The position numbers were made by a program, and so were the translations under genes. Shown one piece after another: positions 41,122 to 51,000 of a DNA stretch of 64,000 nucleotides. Where the stretch lies: NCBI RefSeq assembly GCF_003030465.1, contig NZ_CP028339.1, forward strand, positions 2,542,001 through 2,606,000. The letters are read 5' to 3'. The stretch's first letter is position 1. The number at the start of each line of letters is the position of its first letter. This DNA comes from Thauera aromatica K172 (lineage in GTDB: Bacteria > Pseudomonadota > Gammaproteobacteria > Burkholderiales > Rhodocyclaceae). The notes beneath the pieces were generated by a model. The model did no database searches, was not told the DNA's origin, and saw only the letters and a program-made list of their open reading frames with translations.

Positions 41122-41189
41122 CATGCCGGCTGCGGATTAGAATGGCGGGCCATCGTCCACCCATCCGCCAGGCCGCCTCCGGAGATTCC

Positions 41190-42644
41190 ATGCCCCGCCA
41201 TACCAAGATCGTCGCCACCCTCGGCCCCGCCTCTTCCGACCCTCGAGTCCTCGAACGCATGGTCCATGCCGGCGTCGACGTGGTGCGCATGAACTTCTCC
41301 CACGGCAAGGCCGAAGACCACATCGCCCGCGCCGCGGCGATCCGCGAGGCCTCGGCGCTCGCCGGCCGCCCGGTCGGCATCCTCGCCGACCTGCAAGGGC
41401 CGAAGATCCGCGTCGGCAAGTTTGCCGACGGCCGCATCACCCTGACCCGCGACATGCCCTTCATCCTCGATTCGCGCTGCGAGCTGGGCAGCACCGAGCG
41501 CGTCGGCCTCGACTACAAGGACCTGCCCAAGGACGTCAAGGCCGGCGACGTGCTGCTGCTCGACGACGGCCGCCTCAAGCTCGGCGTGACCCGCGTGCTC
41601 GGCCACGAGATCCACACCACCGTGAAAGTCGGCGGCGAGCTCTCCAACAACAAGGGCATCAACCGCCAGGGCGGCGGCCTCACCGCGCCCGCGCTCACCG
41701 CCAAGGACATGGACGACATCCGCACCGCGGCCCTGATCGGGGTGGACTTCGTCGCCGTCTCCTTCCCCAAGAGCGCGGCCGACATGTACATGGCCCGCCA
41801 GCTGTTGCGCGCTGCCGGCAGCGCGGCGCTGTTGATCGCCAAGATCGAGCGCACCGAAGCGGTGGCCAACCTCGACGAGATCCTCGACGCCTCCGACGGC
41901 ATCATGGTGGCGCGCGGCGACCTCGCGGTCGAAGTCGGCGACGCCGCGGTGCCGGCGCTGCAGAAGAAGATGATCCGTGCCGCGCGCGACCGCAACAAGC
42001 TCACCATCACCGCCACCCAGATGATGGAGTCGATGATCACCAGCCCGGTGCCGACCCGCGCCGAAGTCTCCGACGTCGCCAACGCCGTGCTCGACGGCAC
42101 CGACGCGGTGATGCTGTCGGCCGAGACCGCCGCCGGCAACTACCCGGTCGAAGTCATCGAGGCGATGAGCCGGGTCTGCCTGGAGGCGGAGAAGTCCTAC
42201 GACACCGGGCTCGACCGCGAGATGCTCGACCGCGTGTTCACCCGCATCGACCAGTCGATCGCGATGGCGGCGATCTGGACCGCCTACCACCTCAAGGTCA
42301 AGGCGATCGCCTCGCTCACCCAGACCGGCTCGACCGCGCTGTGGATGAGCCGCCTGATCGCCGGCGTGTCGATCTATGCGCTCACCCCGGAGGTCTCCGC
42401 CCGCAACCAGATGACGCTCTACCGCGAAGTCTACCCGCTGCTGATGAGCCAGACTCACCAGGACCGCGACGTGCTGCTGTGGGAAGCCGAGCAGGTCCTG
42501 CTCGAGCAGGGCGTGGTCGACTACGGCGACCTGATCGTGCTCACCATCGGCGAGCCGATCGGCGCCTCGGGCGGCACCAACACCCTCAAGATCGTGCGCG
42601 TCGGCGAACACCACCGTCCCGGCACGCTCGACGACCCGGTCTGA
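41190..42644 (+). CDS. pyk: Pyruvate kinase
   Basis: Pyk makes pyruvate and ATP from phosphoenolpyruvate. The 484 residues have the N-terminal RHTKIVATLGPASSDPRVLERM, VRMNFSHGKAEDH, the K-binding and catalytic LIAKIERTEAVANLDEIL, MVARGDLAVEVG, and TATQMMESMITSPVPTRAEVSDVANAVLDGTDAVMLSAETAAG. A C-terminal regulatory domain follows. The ATG at 41190 after GGAG is preferred; an earlier in-frame start adds 16 unlike residues. pyk followed by fba is typical of betaproteobacteria. Confidence 0.96.
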   Translation: MPRHTKIVATLGPASSDPRVLERMVHAGVDVVRMNFSHGKAEDHIARAAAIREASALAGRPVGILADLQGPKIRVGKFADGRITLTRDMPFILDSRCELGSTERVGLDYKDLPKDVKAGDVLLLDDGRLKLGVTRVLGHEIHTTVKVGGELSNNKGINRQGGGLTAPALTAKDMDDIRTAALIGVDFVAVSFPKSAADMYMARQLLRAAGSAALLIAKIERTEAVANLDEILDASDGIMVARGDLAVEVGDAAVPALQKKMIRAARDRNKLTITATQMMESMITSPVPTRAEVSDVANAVLDGTDAVMLSAETAAGNYPVEVIEAMSRVCLEAEKSYDTGLDREMLDRVFTRIDQSIAMAAIWTAYHLKVKAIASLTQTGSTALWMSRLIAGVSIYALTPEVSARNQMTLYREVYPLLMSQTHQDRDVLLWEAEQVLLEQGVVDYGDLIVLTIGEPIGASGGTNTLKIVRVGEHHRPGTLDDPV

Positions 42645-42748
42645 GCGCACTGCGCCGCGCGCCATCCGCCCCCGGACCAAGGCTAAAATAAACATTTTCG
42701 AACCACCCCGAGCGCCGCGCGCCGCGCGCGCCTCCCCGGAGAATCCCC

Positions 42749-43813
42749 ATGCCTCTCGTTTCCATGCGCCAGCTGCTCGACCACGCCGCCGAACACAGCT
42801 ACGGCCTGCCCGCCTTCAACGTGAACAACCTCGAGCAGGTCCAGGCCATCATGGAAGCCGCGGCCGAATGCGACAGCCCGGTGATCATGCAGGCCTCGGC
42901 CGGGGCGCGCAAATACGCCGGCGAAGCCTTCCTGCGCCACCTCATCGACGCCGCCATCGAAGCCTATCCGGACATCCCGGTGGTCATGCACCAGGACCAC
43001 GGTCAGAGCCCCGCGGTCTGCATGGGCGCGATCCGCTCGGGCTTTTCCAGCGTGATGATGGACGGCTCCCTGCTGGAAGACGGCAAGACCCCCTCCTCCT
43101 ACGACTACAACGTCGCCGTCACCCGCGAAGTGGTGAAGTTCTCCCATGCGATCGGCGTCACCGTCGAAGCCGAGCTCGGCTGCCTGGGCTCGCTCGAGAC
43201 CGGCCAGGCAGGCGAGGAAGACGGCGTCGGCGCGGAAGGCACGCTCGACCACTCGCAGCTGCTGACCGACCCCGACCAGGCCGCCGACTTCGTCAAGCAG
43301 ACCGACTGCGACGCCCTTGCGATCGCCATCGGCACCAGCCACGGCGCCTACAAGTTCAGCCGCAAGCCCACCGGCGACATCCTCGCGATCGAGCGCATCA
43401 AGGCCATCCACACCCGCATCCCCAACACCCACCTGGTGATGCACGGCTCCTCCTCGGTGCCGCAGGAACTGCTCGAAATCATCCGCCAGTACGGCGGCGA
43501 CATGAAGGAAACCTACGGCGTGCCGGTCGAAGAGATCGTCGAGGGCATCAAGTACGGCGTGCGCAAGATCAACATCGACACCGACATCCGCCTCGCGATG
43601 ACCGGCGCGGTGCGCAAGTTCCTGGTCGAAAACCCGTCCAAGTTCGACCCGCGCGAATTCCTCAAGCCCGCGCGCGAGGCCGCCAAGCAGGTGTGCAAGG
43701 CTCGCTTCGAAGCGTTCGGCTGCGCCGGCATGGCTTCGAAGATCAAGCCGGTGGCGCTCGACAAGGTCGCCGCCCGCTACAAGGCCGGCGAACTGAGCCA
43801 GGTCGTGCGCTGA
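42749..43813 (+). CDS. fba: Class II fructose-bisphosphate aldolase
   Basis: The 354-residue zinc aldolase cleaves fructose 1,6-bisphosphate (and can condense sedoheptulose bisphosphate). Motifs are [21 protein letters not shown], the zinc-binding VVMHQDHGQ (His and Asp near 85), [29 protein letters not shown], and [19 protein letters not shown] with the phosphate site. The length and the C-terminal region fit the CBB/class IIB form found in betaproteobacteria. A TAAAAT hexamer at 42684-42689 might be its -10. In relatives purC normally comes next; here about 14 kb of other genes intervene. Confidence 0.95.
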   Translation: MPLVSMRQLLDHAAEHSYGLPAFNVNNLEQVQAIMEAAAECDSPVIMQASAGARKYAGEAFLRHLIDAAIEAYPDIPVVMHQDHGQSPAVCMGAIRSGFSSVMMDGSLLEDGKTPSSYDYNVAVTREVVKFSHAIGVTVEAELGCLGSLETGQAGEEDGVGAEGTLDHSQLLTDPDQAADFVKQTDCDALAIAIGTSHGAYKFSRKPTGDILAIERIKAIHTRIPNTHLVMHGSSSVPQELLEIIRQYGGDMKETYGVPVEEIVEGIKYGVRKINIDTDIRLAMTGAVRKFLVENPSKFDPREFLKPAREAAKQVCKARFEAFGCAGMASKIKPVALDKVAARYKAGELSQVVR

Positions 43814-43853
43814 ACCCGAACGGCCCGGCGCCCTCTGCTCCGGCCCGCCCATC

Positions 43854-46262
43854 ATGCCCCCCACCCCGCCCGATCATCCGCCGGCGGAATCGTCCGCCTC
43901 CCGCCGCGTCATCCCCGGCTTCTGCGGCCTGTGCAAGTCACGCTGCGGTTCGCGCATGGTGGTGGAGGACGGGCGCCTGGTGGCGCAGCTGCCGGACCCG
44001 GCACACCCGACCGGGCGGGCGCAGTGCGTCAAAGGACGCGCGGCGCCGGAGCTGGTCTACGACCCCCAGCGCGTGCTGCACCCGCTGCTGCGCACGCGGC
44101 CCAAGGGCGACGCCGATCCCGGCTGGCGGGAGATTTCCTGGGACGAGGCGTTCGACCGCATCGCCCGGACGCTCGGGCGCATCCGGGACGAATCCGGAGC
44201 GGAGGCGGTGGCGTTCGCGATCGCCACGCCGAGCGGCACCCCGATCGCCGACGACGTCCGCTGGATCGAGCGCCTGGCCAACGCCTTCGGCAGCCCCAAC
44301 GTCGCCAACGGCACCGAAATCTGCAACTGGCACAAGGACTTCACCCACCAGCACACTTTCGGCCGTGGCATCGCCACGCCCGATTTCGCCCACAGCCGCT
44401 GCATCGTGCTGTGGGGGCACAACCCGCGCGACACCTGGCTCAACAACGCGCTGTCGATCGCTGCGGCGCGCAAGCGCGGGGCGCGGGTGGTGGTGATCGA
44501 CCCGCGCAAGGCCGGCTTCGCCGCCGATGCCGACCTGTGGCTGCGGGTGCGCCCTGGCTCGGACGGCGCGCTCGCGCTCGGGGCGGCGCGCATGATGCTG
44601 GCCAGGGGCTGGTTCGACGCCGCCTTCCTGCGCGACTTCAGCAACGGGCCGCTGCTGGTGCGCAGCGACACCGGCCGCTTCCTGCGCGCGGACGAGCTCG
44701 CCCTGCCGCCGGCAGGGGCGGGCGCGGACGATTTCGTCAGCCTGTCGGCCAACGGCACGGCGATCGCCTGCCGCCGGGGGACACGCACCGCGGGCGGCGC
44801 CGGGCCGGACCCGCTGCTCGCCGCAGGAATCGAACTGGAGCTCGCCGAGGGCCGCCGGGTCCGCTGCGACACGGCACACGCGCTCTTCGAGCAGGCCTGC
44901 GCGCCCTACACGCCCGAGCGCGTCGCCGAGCTGTGCTGGATCGAGGCCGGCCAGGTCGAGCAGTTCGCCCGCCTGCTGCACGAGGCCTCGCCCGCGGTGT
45001 CGTACTACTGCTGGGCGGGGGTGTGCCAGCACACCAACGCCACCCAGACTGACCGCGCAATCGCCACGCTGATGGCCTTGACCGGCAGCTTCGACGCCCC
45101 CGGCGGCAACGTCGCCTTCACCCCGCCGCCCGCCAACGATGCCAGCGGTAAGGCACTGCTGGGCGCCGCCCAGCGCGCGCGCTGCATCGGCCTTGCGCGC
45201 TCGCGCCTGGGCCCGGCGCGGCTGGGGCTGGTCGGCTCGGATGCGCTGTGGGACGCAATCCTCGAGCGCGAGCCGTATGCGATCCGCGCGCTGGTCGGTT
45301 TCGGGCGCGACTTCCTGCTCAACCACGCCGATGCCGAGCGCGCCGCGAAGGCGCTCGCCGCGCTCGAATTCTGCGTCTATGCCGACCTCACGCTGACGCC
45401 CACCGCGGCGCTCGCCGACCTCGTGCTGCCGATCTGCACGCCGTGGGAGCGCGAGGCGCTGCGCGTCGGCTTCGAAGGCAGCCAAGCCGCGGAATCGTGG
45501 GTGCAGCTGCGCCCGGCGGCGATCGCACCGCTCGGCGAAAGCCGCCCCGATGCCTGGGTGGTGTTCGAGCTGGCGCAGCGGCTGGGGCTGGGCGAACACT
45601 TCTGGGACGGCGACCTCGAAGCCGGGCTCGCCCACATCCTCGCCCCGCTCGGGCTGAGCCTGGACGAACTGCGCGCCCACCCCGGTGGCCTCGCCCACCC
45701 CGCCGCCACCCGCTACCGCAAATACCTGGACGAAGGCTTCGACACTCCCACCGGCCGCATCGAGCTGTACGCCGAAACGCTGCTCGCGCACGGCGCCGCG
45801 CCGCTGCCGGACTTCGTCGAACCGGCGGATTCGCCGCTCACCGCCGCCGACGCGGCCTTTCCGCTGGTGATGACCACCGCCAAGCTGCGCCACTTCCGCC
45901 ACGGCCAGGACCGCCAGGCCCCTTCGCTGCGCCGGCACACCCCCGAACCCGCGGTGCACCTGCACCCGGACGCCGCCCGCGCGCGCGGCATCGCCGAAGG
46001 AGACGCGGTGCGGCTGCGCTCGGCCCACGGCAGCATCCGCCTGCGCGCACGCTTCGACGACACGCTCGATGCGCGCGTGGTATGGGTCGAATACGGCTGG
46101 TGGCAGCCCGCCGGGCCGGGCACGGCGGACGGCTACGACGCGCTGTCGGAAGACGGCGCCAACTACAGCCGCCTCGTCTCCGACCACCGCGTCGACCCGG
46201 TCAGCGGCTCGCAGCCGCTGCGCTCGGGCCTGTGCGAGATCGAGCCCGTCCTCGGCCGCTGA
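43854..46262 (+). CDS. Molybdopterin-dependent oxidoreductase of unknown substrate
   Basis: The 802-residue protein belongs to the DMSO-reductase superfamily. An N-terminal [4Fe-4S] motif uses Cys24, Cys27, Cys31 and Cys58 (GFCGLCKSRCGS ... AQCVKG). The bis-MGD domains follow (WDEAFDRIARTLGRI, IVLWGHNPRDTWL, VVIDPRKAGFAADAD, LRVRPGSDGALALGAARMML), and a C-terminal cap contains MTTAKLRHFRHGQDRQ and VEYGWWQP. The residue in the Mo-ligand position appears to be Cys157 in NGTEICNWHKDF. No twin-arginine signal is present, so it is cytoplasmic. No electron-transfer or membrane subunit lies next to it. Formate dehydrogenase, thiosulfate reductase and hydratase-type relatives all remain possible; the substrate is not assigned. 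Confidence 0.8.
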   Translation: MPPTPPDHPPAESSASRRVIPGFCGLCKSRCGSRMVVEDGRLVAQLPDPAHPTGRAQCVKGRAAPELVYDPQRVLHPLLRTRPKGDADPGWREISWDEAFDRIARTLGRIRDESGAEAVAFAIATPSGTPIADDVRWIERLANAFGSPNVANGTEICNWHKDFTHQHTFGRGIATPDFAHSRCIVLWGHNPRDTWLNNALSIAAARKRGARVVVIDPRKAGFAADADLWLRVRPGSDGALALGAARMMLARGWFDAAFLRDFSNGPLLVRSDTGRFLRADELALPPAGAGADDFVSLSANGTAIACRRGTRTAGGAGPDPLLAAGIELELAEGRRVRCDTAHALFEQACAPYTPERVAELCWIEAGQVEQFARLLHEASPAVSYYCWAGVCQHTNATQTDRAIATLMALTGSFDAPGGNVAFTPPPANDASGKALLGAAQRARCIGLARSRLGPARLGLVGSDALWDAILEREPYAIRALVGFGRDFLLNHADAERAAKALAALEFCVYADLTLTPTAALADLVLPICTPWEREALRVGFEGSQAAESWVQLRPAAIAPLGESRPDAWVVFELAQRLGLGEHFWDGDLEAGLAHILAPLGLSLDELRAHPGGLAHPAATRYRKYLDEGFDTPTGRIELYAETLLAHGAAPLPDFVEPADSPLTAADAAFPLVMTTAKLRHFRHGQDRQAPSLRRHTPEPAVHLHPDAARARGIAEGDAVRLRSAHGSIRLRARFDDTLDARVVWVEYGWWQPAGPGTADGYDALSEDGANYSRLVSDHRVDPVSGSQPLRSGLCEIEPVLGR

Positions 46263-46420
46263 GGGCAGGACATCGCCGCACTCATGCAGGAAAGCATGGC
46301 CGGAACCGGCAGTAGGTAGAGCATTTCCTGGCCACGCGCGCCATTGCGTATATACGCCGAGACGCCTTGCCATTGCCAGCTCGATGGACCTGTCGTTCCT
46401 TTGTGGAGGCCCAGGCGCTA

Positions 46421-46454
46421 TGATGTGTATGGATGCCACTTTGGATACACATCA
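46421..46454. promoter_or_regulatory. Inverted-repeat operator at the vapB start
   Basis: TGATGTGTAT (46421-46430) and its exact complement ATACACATCA (46445-46454) are separated by 14 bases. The right arm includes the first base of the vapB ATG, so a bound complex would block transcription or initiation. Such spaced palindromes are known VapBC/FitAB targets. Confidence 0.7.
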
Positions 46455-46648
46455 TGCGAACGAATATTGTGATCGACGACAAGTTGATGAACGACACCCT
46501 TCGAGCGACGGGACTGAAAACCAAGCGAGAGGTGGTCGACCTTGGGTTGCGAACGGTGTTGCGCCTCAGCCGGCAGGAAGAGATACGGCGCTTCAGGGGC
46601 AAGTTGAATTGGCAGGGCGACCTTGATGAGATGAGAACCGACAAGTGA
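46454..46648 (+). CDS. vapB: VapB-type antitoxin
   Basis: The 64-residue protein has the short VapB fold: an N-terminal DNA-binding ribbon (MRTNIVIDDKLMNDTLRATGLKTKREVVDLGLRTVL), followed by a charged tail that wraps the toxin (SRQEEIRRFRGKLNWQGDLDEMRTDK). It would neutralise VapC and repress its own promoter through the palindrome at its start. The GTG of vapC overlaps its stop by four bases, ensuring coupling. Base composition is visibly less GC-rich than the flanking genes, which suggests acquisition by transfer. Confidence 0.87.
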   Translation: MRTNIVIDDKLMNDTLRATGLKTKREVVDLGLRTVLRLSRQEEIRRFRGKLNWQGDLDEMRTDK

Positions 46649-47046
46649 TTCTGGTCGACTCGAGTGTGTGGATTGATTACTTTCGCGGAACGATCACCCC
46701 GGAGACAGAGACGCTCGATGCGCTTCTGGGGAGCGAGCCGGTCGCGACGGGAGACCTCATTTTGACCGAAGTGCTTCAAGGCTTTGGAAGCAACCGCGAA
46801 TTCAACCAGGCCAAGCGATTGCTCACGTCGCTGGAGGTCGTGGAATTAGGTGGGCAAGAGATCGCGATTCAAGCAGCCAAAAATTTTCGGAATCTGAGAG
46901 CGCGCGGAATTTCAGTGCGCAAGACGATCGATACGGTAATCGCGACGCGTTGCATAGAGAGCGACTTCGCGCTCCTGTTCAGCGACAGAGATTTTGAACC
47001 GTTCGTTCAATACCTGGGACTTCGGTCGGCACCGCTGGAAACATAA
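46645..47046 (+). CDS. vapC: VapC-type PIN-domain ribonuclease toxin
   Basis: The 133-residue PIN-domain toxin has the acidic catalytic residues of the family: Asp in MILVDSSVWIDYFRG (residue 5), Glu in LILTEVLQGF, Asp in VRKTIDTVIATRC, and Asp in ALLFSDRDFEPFVQYLGL. VapC toxins cleave tRNA or rRNA. The start is GTG, overlapping the antitoxin stop. Like vapB it has lower GC and different codon use from its neighbours. It lies at the left end of the stretch that separates the molybdoenzyme gene from recCBD. Confidence 0.9.
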   Translation: MILVDSSVWIDYFRGTITPETETLDALLGSEPVATGDLILTEVLQGFGSNREFNQAKRLLTSLEVVELGGQEIAIQAAKNFRNLRARGISVRKTIDTVIATRCIESDFALLFSDRDFEPFVQYLGLRSAPLET

Positions 47047-47155
47047 CGGACAAGGTGAGTTTCTTGAAAAACTCCAGTCCACACAGGTACAGGCCGAGGT
47101 CGAAGAACCCGGCCTCGTGCAGCACGGCAGCCACCTTCATCGAGCAGGCGTCAGC
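47044..47155 (-). pseudogene. Possible remnant of an unidentified gene
   Basis: On the minus strand this interval can be translated without a stop into about 37 protein-like residues (ADACSMKVAAVLHEAGFF, then DLGLYLCGLEFFKKLT). The frame is closed by a stop just upstream and runs into the antisense of vapC downstream. Codon use is GC-rich, like the host genes, unlike vapC. It may be a fragment left when vapBC entered. No family was recognised. Confidence 0.25.
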
Positions 47156-47179
47156 TCAGTAGCGCCCGCAGCGCCTGCC

Positions 47180-47830
47180 TCACCGGATGAAAAACTCATC
47201 CCACTCGAGCTCGGTCCACCACTCGGCCTCCAGTCCCTCGCAGGTCTCACCGTAGGCCCGGCACATGAAACAGCCCTCACCGCGCGTGAGCGCAGCGTCC
47301 TCCAGCGGCGGGTAACGGACGAGCAGGGCCGCAGCGCCCTCACGCGCGGCCGCCTCCGCCTCGCTCATCGGCCGGTCCGGCAACTCGCAGATACCGTAGC
47401 GGAGAAGGCGCTCGACCCCCTCCGGGTACAGGACCGAATTCTCCGCGTCGATATGACGCCAGAGCGCATGCGAGTAGCGGGTTGCCAGAGCCTGCAGCCG
47501 GGCACGATCGTCCTCGGACTGCGGCCCCTGTTCGAGAATCGGCGTCATCTCGGCCAGCCACCCCGCCATCTCGGCGTGCTCGTGCACGACGGCGTACAGC
47601 GGTCCGCGGTCGCCCGGCAGTTCCGCATCCTTGATGAGTGCATCGAAGAACACGCGCTCCTCGCGATCGTGATGAAAATGGCCGGCGAACTCGGTGAAAA
47701 ACGCGGTGAAGCGGCGGCCGTCAGCCGGGTCCGCAGTCCCGTCGAAGAGTTTTCCGACGTACGTCCGTAACGATCCCAGCACCTGATCGATCAGCGCGTG
47801 TTCGTCTTGTAGTGTGTTGATCAGCTTCAT
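47180..47830 (-). CDS. Hemerythrin HHE-domain protein
   Basis: The 216-residue protein begins MKLINTLQDEHALIDQVLGSL and shows a four-helix HHE domain. It has His/Glu iron ligands in LQDEHALID, HFHHDREERVFFDAL, VVHEHAEMAGWL and LWRHIDAENSVLYP. Di-iron hemerythrin-like proteins bind oxygen or nitric oxide, or repair iron-sulfur clusters. The C-terminal third is an extra domain with Cys residues (EGCFMCRAYGETCEG) of unknown role. The start at MKLIN is preferred because an AGGAT ribosome site precedes it. It is divergent from recC, with 215 bases between them. Confidence 0.82.
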   Translation of the reverse strand: MKLINTLQDEHALIDQVLGSLRTYVGKLFDGTADPADGRRFTAFFTEFAGHFHHDREERVFFDALIKDAELPGDRGPLYAVVHEHAEMAGWLAEMTPILEQGPQSEDDRARLQALATRYSHALWRHIDAENSVLYPEGVERLLRYGICELPDRPMSEAEAAAREGAAALLVRYPPLEDAALTRGEGCFMCRAYGETCEGLEAEWWTELEWDEFFIR

Positions 47831-48045
47831 TGTCGATTCATCCTGAGATACTGCCAGCCTGGAACAGTCGGTTATGGTACAGCCCATCGGGTAAGTTCAG
47901 AGGGGGAGGCAGCGCGACTCTATGCGCCGCTGCCGCCCGTTTGAACAACCGTACAGTAGATGACGGCAGCCATGCGACACCCCATGTCGCAACGCTTCGT
48001 ATCATCCCGAGCACGTGCCCTGCTCGCTCCCGGACCACCCTCGCC

Positions 48046-51000
48046 ATGACTTATGACACCCTTCCCCCCGGCTTCATCGCCTTGCACGGCAACCGCATCG
48101 AGACGCTGCTCGACACCGTTGCCGCGTGGATGGCGCGACATCCGCTCACGCCGCTGGAACCCGAGATCGTGCTCGTGCAGAGCAACGGCATGGCCGAATG
48201 GGTCAAGATGGCCCTGGCCCGCCAGGCCGGCGTGTGTGCCGCAACCGCCGTGCAGTTGCCGGGCCGGTTCTTGTGGCAAACCTATCGCCAGGTGCTGGGC
48301 CGTGGCGAAGTACCCGCGCGCTCGCCGCTGGACAAGACCACGCTCGCCTGGCGGTTGATGCGTCTGCTCCCCGATGTCGTCGCGGAAGCGGGATTCGAGC
48401 CGATCGCGGGTTACCTCGGCGGCAATCGCACCCATGATGATGCCGGCCGGCGTTTCCAACTCGCGCTGCGTATTGCAGATCTGTATGACCAGTACCAGGT
48501 GCACCGCTCGGATTGGCTCGACGCCTGGGGTGAAGGGCGCGAATTGATGTGCAATGCCGAGGGGGTCGAGACAGCGCTACCGCCCGACCAGCGCTGGCAG
48601 GCGCGCCTGTGGCAAAGGGTGCTCGAAGCACTCACGCCCGCACAACGTGCGCTGACGCGCCCCCAGCTGCATGAGCGGGTACTGACCAGGCTTGAAGCGA
48701 TGGGCGGGCAAGGTGGCGTCCCCCCAGACATTCATCTTCCCCGCCGCGTCGTGCTCTTCGGCATGACCCATGTGCCGCTACCGACGCTGCAGCTGCTTGC
48801 TGCGCTGTCCCGGCATACCCAGGTCCTGCTGGCCATCCCCAACCCCTGCCGCTTTCACTGGGCCGACATCATGGACGGGCGCGAGTGGCTGCGCATTGCC
48901 CGTCGCCGGCAGCCGCTGCGCAACGGTCGCGATCTGCATTCCGAAGCGCTCGATGCCATGCACCTGCATGCACACCCGCTGCTCGCTGCGTGGGGCCGGC
49001 AGGCACGCGACTTCGTGCGGCAGCTCGACGCCTTTGATGACGCGGAGGCGACTCGCGAGCGTTTTCCGCTCTCGCGCCTCGACCTGTTCGACGAAGACAC
49101 ACCCGCAGACGCCTCGCTGCTGGAACAGGTCCAGCACCACATCCGCGACCTGCGGCCTCTTGCCGAACACCCGAAGCCCACGATCCCGACCAAGGACCGC
49201 TCGATCGTCTTCCACCTCGCGCACAGCCCGGTGCGCGAGCTCGAGATCCTGCACGATCAGCTGCTGAAGCTGCTCGCCGAACCGCCGGGTGGCAAACCTC
49301 TGCGCCCGCGCGACATCGTGGTGATGGTCCCCGCGATCGACGACTTCGCGCCAGCGATCCGCGCCGTGTTCGGGCAGTACGGCCGCCATGATCCGCGCCA
49401 TATTCCTTTCGACATCGCGGACCTGTCGGCGCGGGCAAGCAGTCCGTTGATGACGGCGATCGAATGGCTGTTGCGCATCCCGCATGACCGTTGCAGGTTG
49501 TCGGATCTCACCGCGCTGCTCGACGTGCCCGCCATCGCCGCCCGCTTCGGCATCGCCGAGGACGCGCTGCCGCGCCTGACGCAGTGGATCAGCGGCGCCG
49601 GTATTCGCTGGGGTCTGGACGCGACGCACCGCGAGGGGCTGGGCCTTGGCGCTTGCGGCGCGCAGAACACTGCGCTCTTCGGCCTGCAGCGCATGTTGAT
49701 GGGCTACGCCGTCGGCGACACGCATCGCGCACTGGAGCAGCCCTACGCCGACATCGAGCCGTACGACGAGATTGGCGGGCTCGATGCCGAACTGGCCGGT
49801 GCGTTCGCACAGCTGATCGAGCGCCTGCTGGCCTGGCAATCCGATAGTTGCCGCGTTGCGACCCCTGAACAATGGGCCGAACGCCTGCGTGCCCTCCTCG
49901 CCGATCTTGTGCATGCCACCGATGACGGCGACCGACAGACCCTCGGCGCACTGCATGACGCGCTCGAGGCTTGGCTCGACGCTTGTGATGAGGCTGAGTT
50001 CGATGCCCCGCTGCCATTGGAGGTAGCGGCCGAGGCGTTGCTCGATGCGCTTGAGTGGCCGGCCTTGGGCAAACGCTTTCGCGCGGGCGGCATCACCTTC
50101 TGCACGCTGATGCCCATGCGCGCGATCCCGTTCGAGGTGGTGTGTCTGCTGGGAATGAACGACGGCGACTACCCGCGTCGCAGCCCTCGCAGCGATTTCG
50201 ACCTGATGGCGCTTCCGGGTCAGCAGCGCCCGGGCGACCGCGCCCGACGCGACGACGATCGCCAGCTGATGCTCGAGGCCTTGCTGTCGGCACGCCGCGT
50301 GCTGTACGTGAGCTGGTGCGGACATAGCGTGCGCGACAATACCGAACAGCCGCCCTCGGTGCTGGTCGCCCAGCTGCGCGACTACCTTGCGGCCGGCTGG
50401 TCGCCCGAAACAGTGGCTGAGCGCACCACCCAGCACCCGCTGCAACCGTTCAGCCGACGCTACTTCGAACCGGATAGCGGTCTGGCAACCTACGCACGTG
50501 AATGGCGTGCGGCACACGTCGCCGTGCCAGGTGAAGAAGGCGCGATGCACGTCGCTGGTACGCAGCCCGAGATTCCGCCACTTGCCCCTTTCATCCCCGA
50601 TCCGGCCGTGCCGCTCACCATCGCCGAACTCGCGCGCTTCCTGCGCAATCCGGTCAAGGCGTTCTTTCGCCAACGGCTGGGCGTGATCTTCGATGACCCT
50701 GCCGAGGCGCTCCCCGACGCTGAGGTGTTCGGGTTCGACAAGCTGGAAGAGCATGGTCTGGTCGAGGAACTGGCCAAGGCGGTGGTCGCCCGGATGGAGA
50801 CGTGGGCACCGCAGGCACTTGCACACTTTGCACTCGAGCCCGCGATCGAACAGGCCCTTGCGCGAATCGGGCGTGCAGGCCGCCTGCCGATGGCCGGCGT
50901 GGGCGCCCGGATCCGTGCCACGCTGGGCGCGGCCGTCCTGCAGCTTCTGCACGCCTGGCAGCAGGCGCGCACCGCACACCCCGTTGCGGTCCAGCGCCTC

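Noticed and set aside
38645-41494. Open frame of about 950 codons antisense to gap and pgk
   Set aside because: It is a shadow of the high-GC third positions of genuine genes; it has no recognisable domain and no ribosome site.
36661-43813. Calvin-cycle (cbb) operon
   Set aside because: tkt, gap, pgk and fba are present, but pyk is mixed in, terminators interrupt the set, and RuBisCO, fbp and cbbR are absent. Ordinary glycolysis/gluconeogenesis is the simpler reading.
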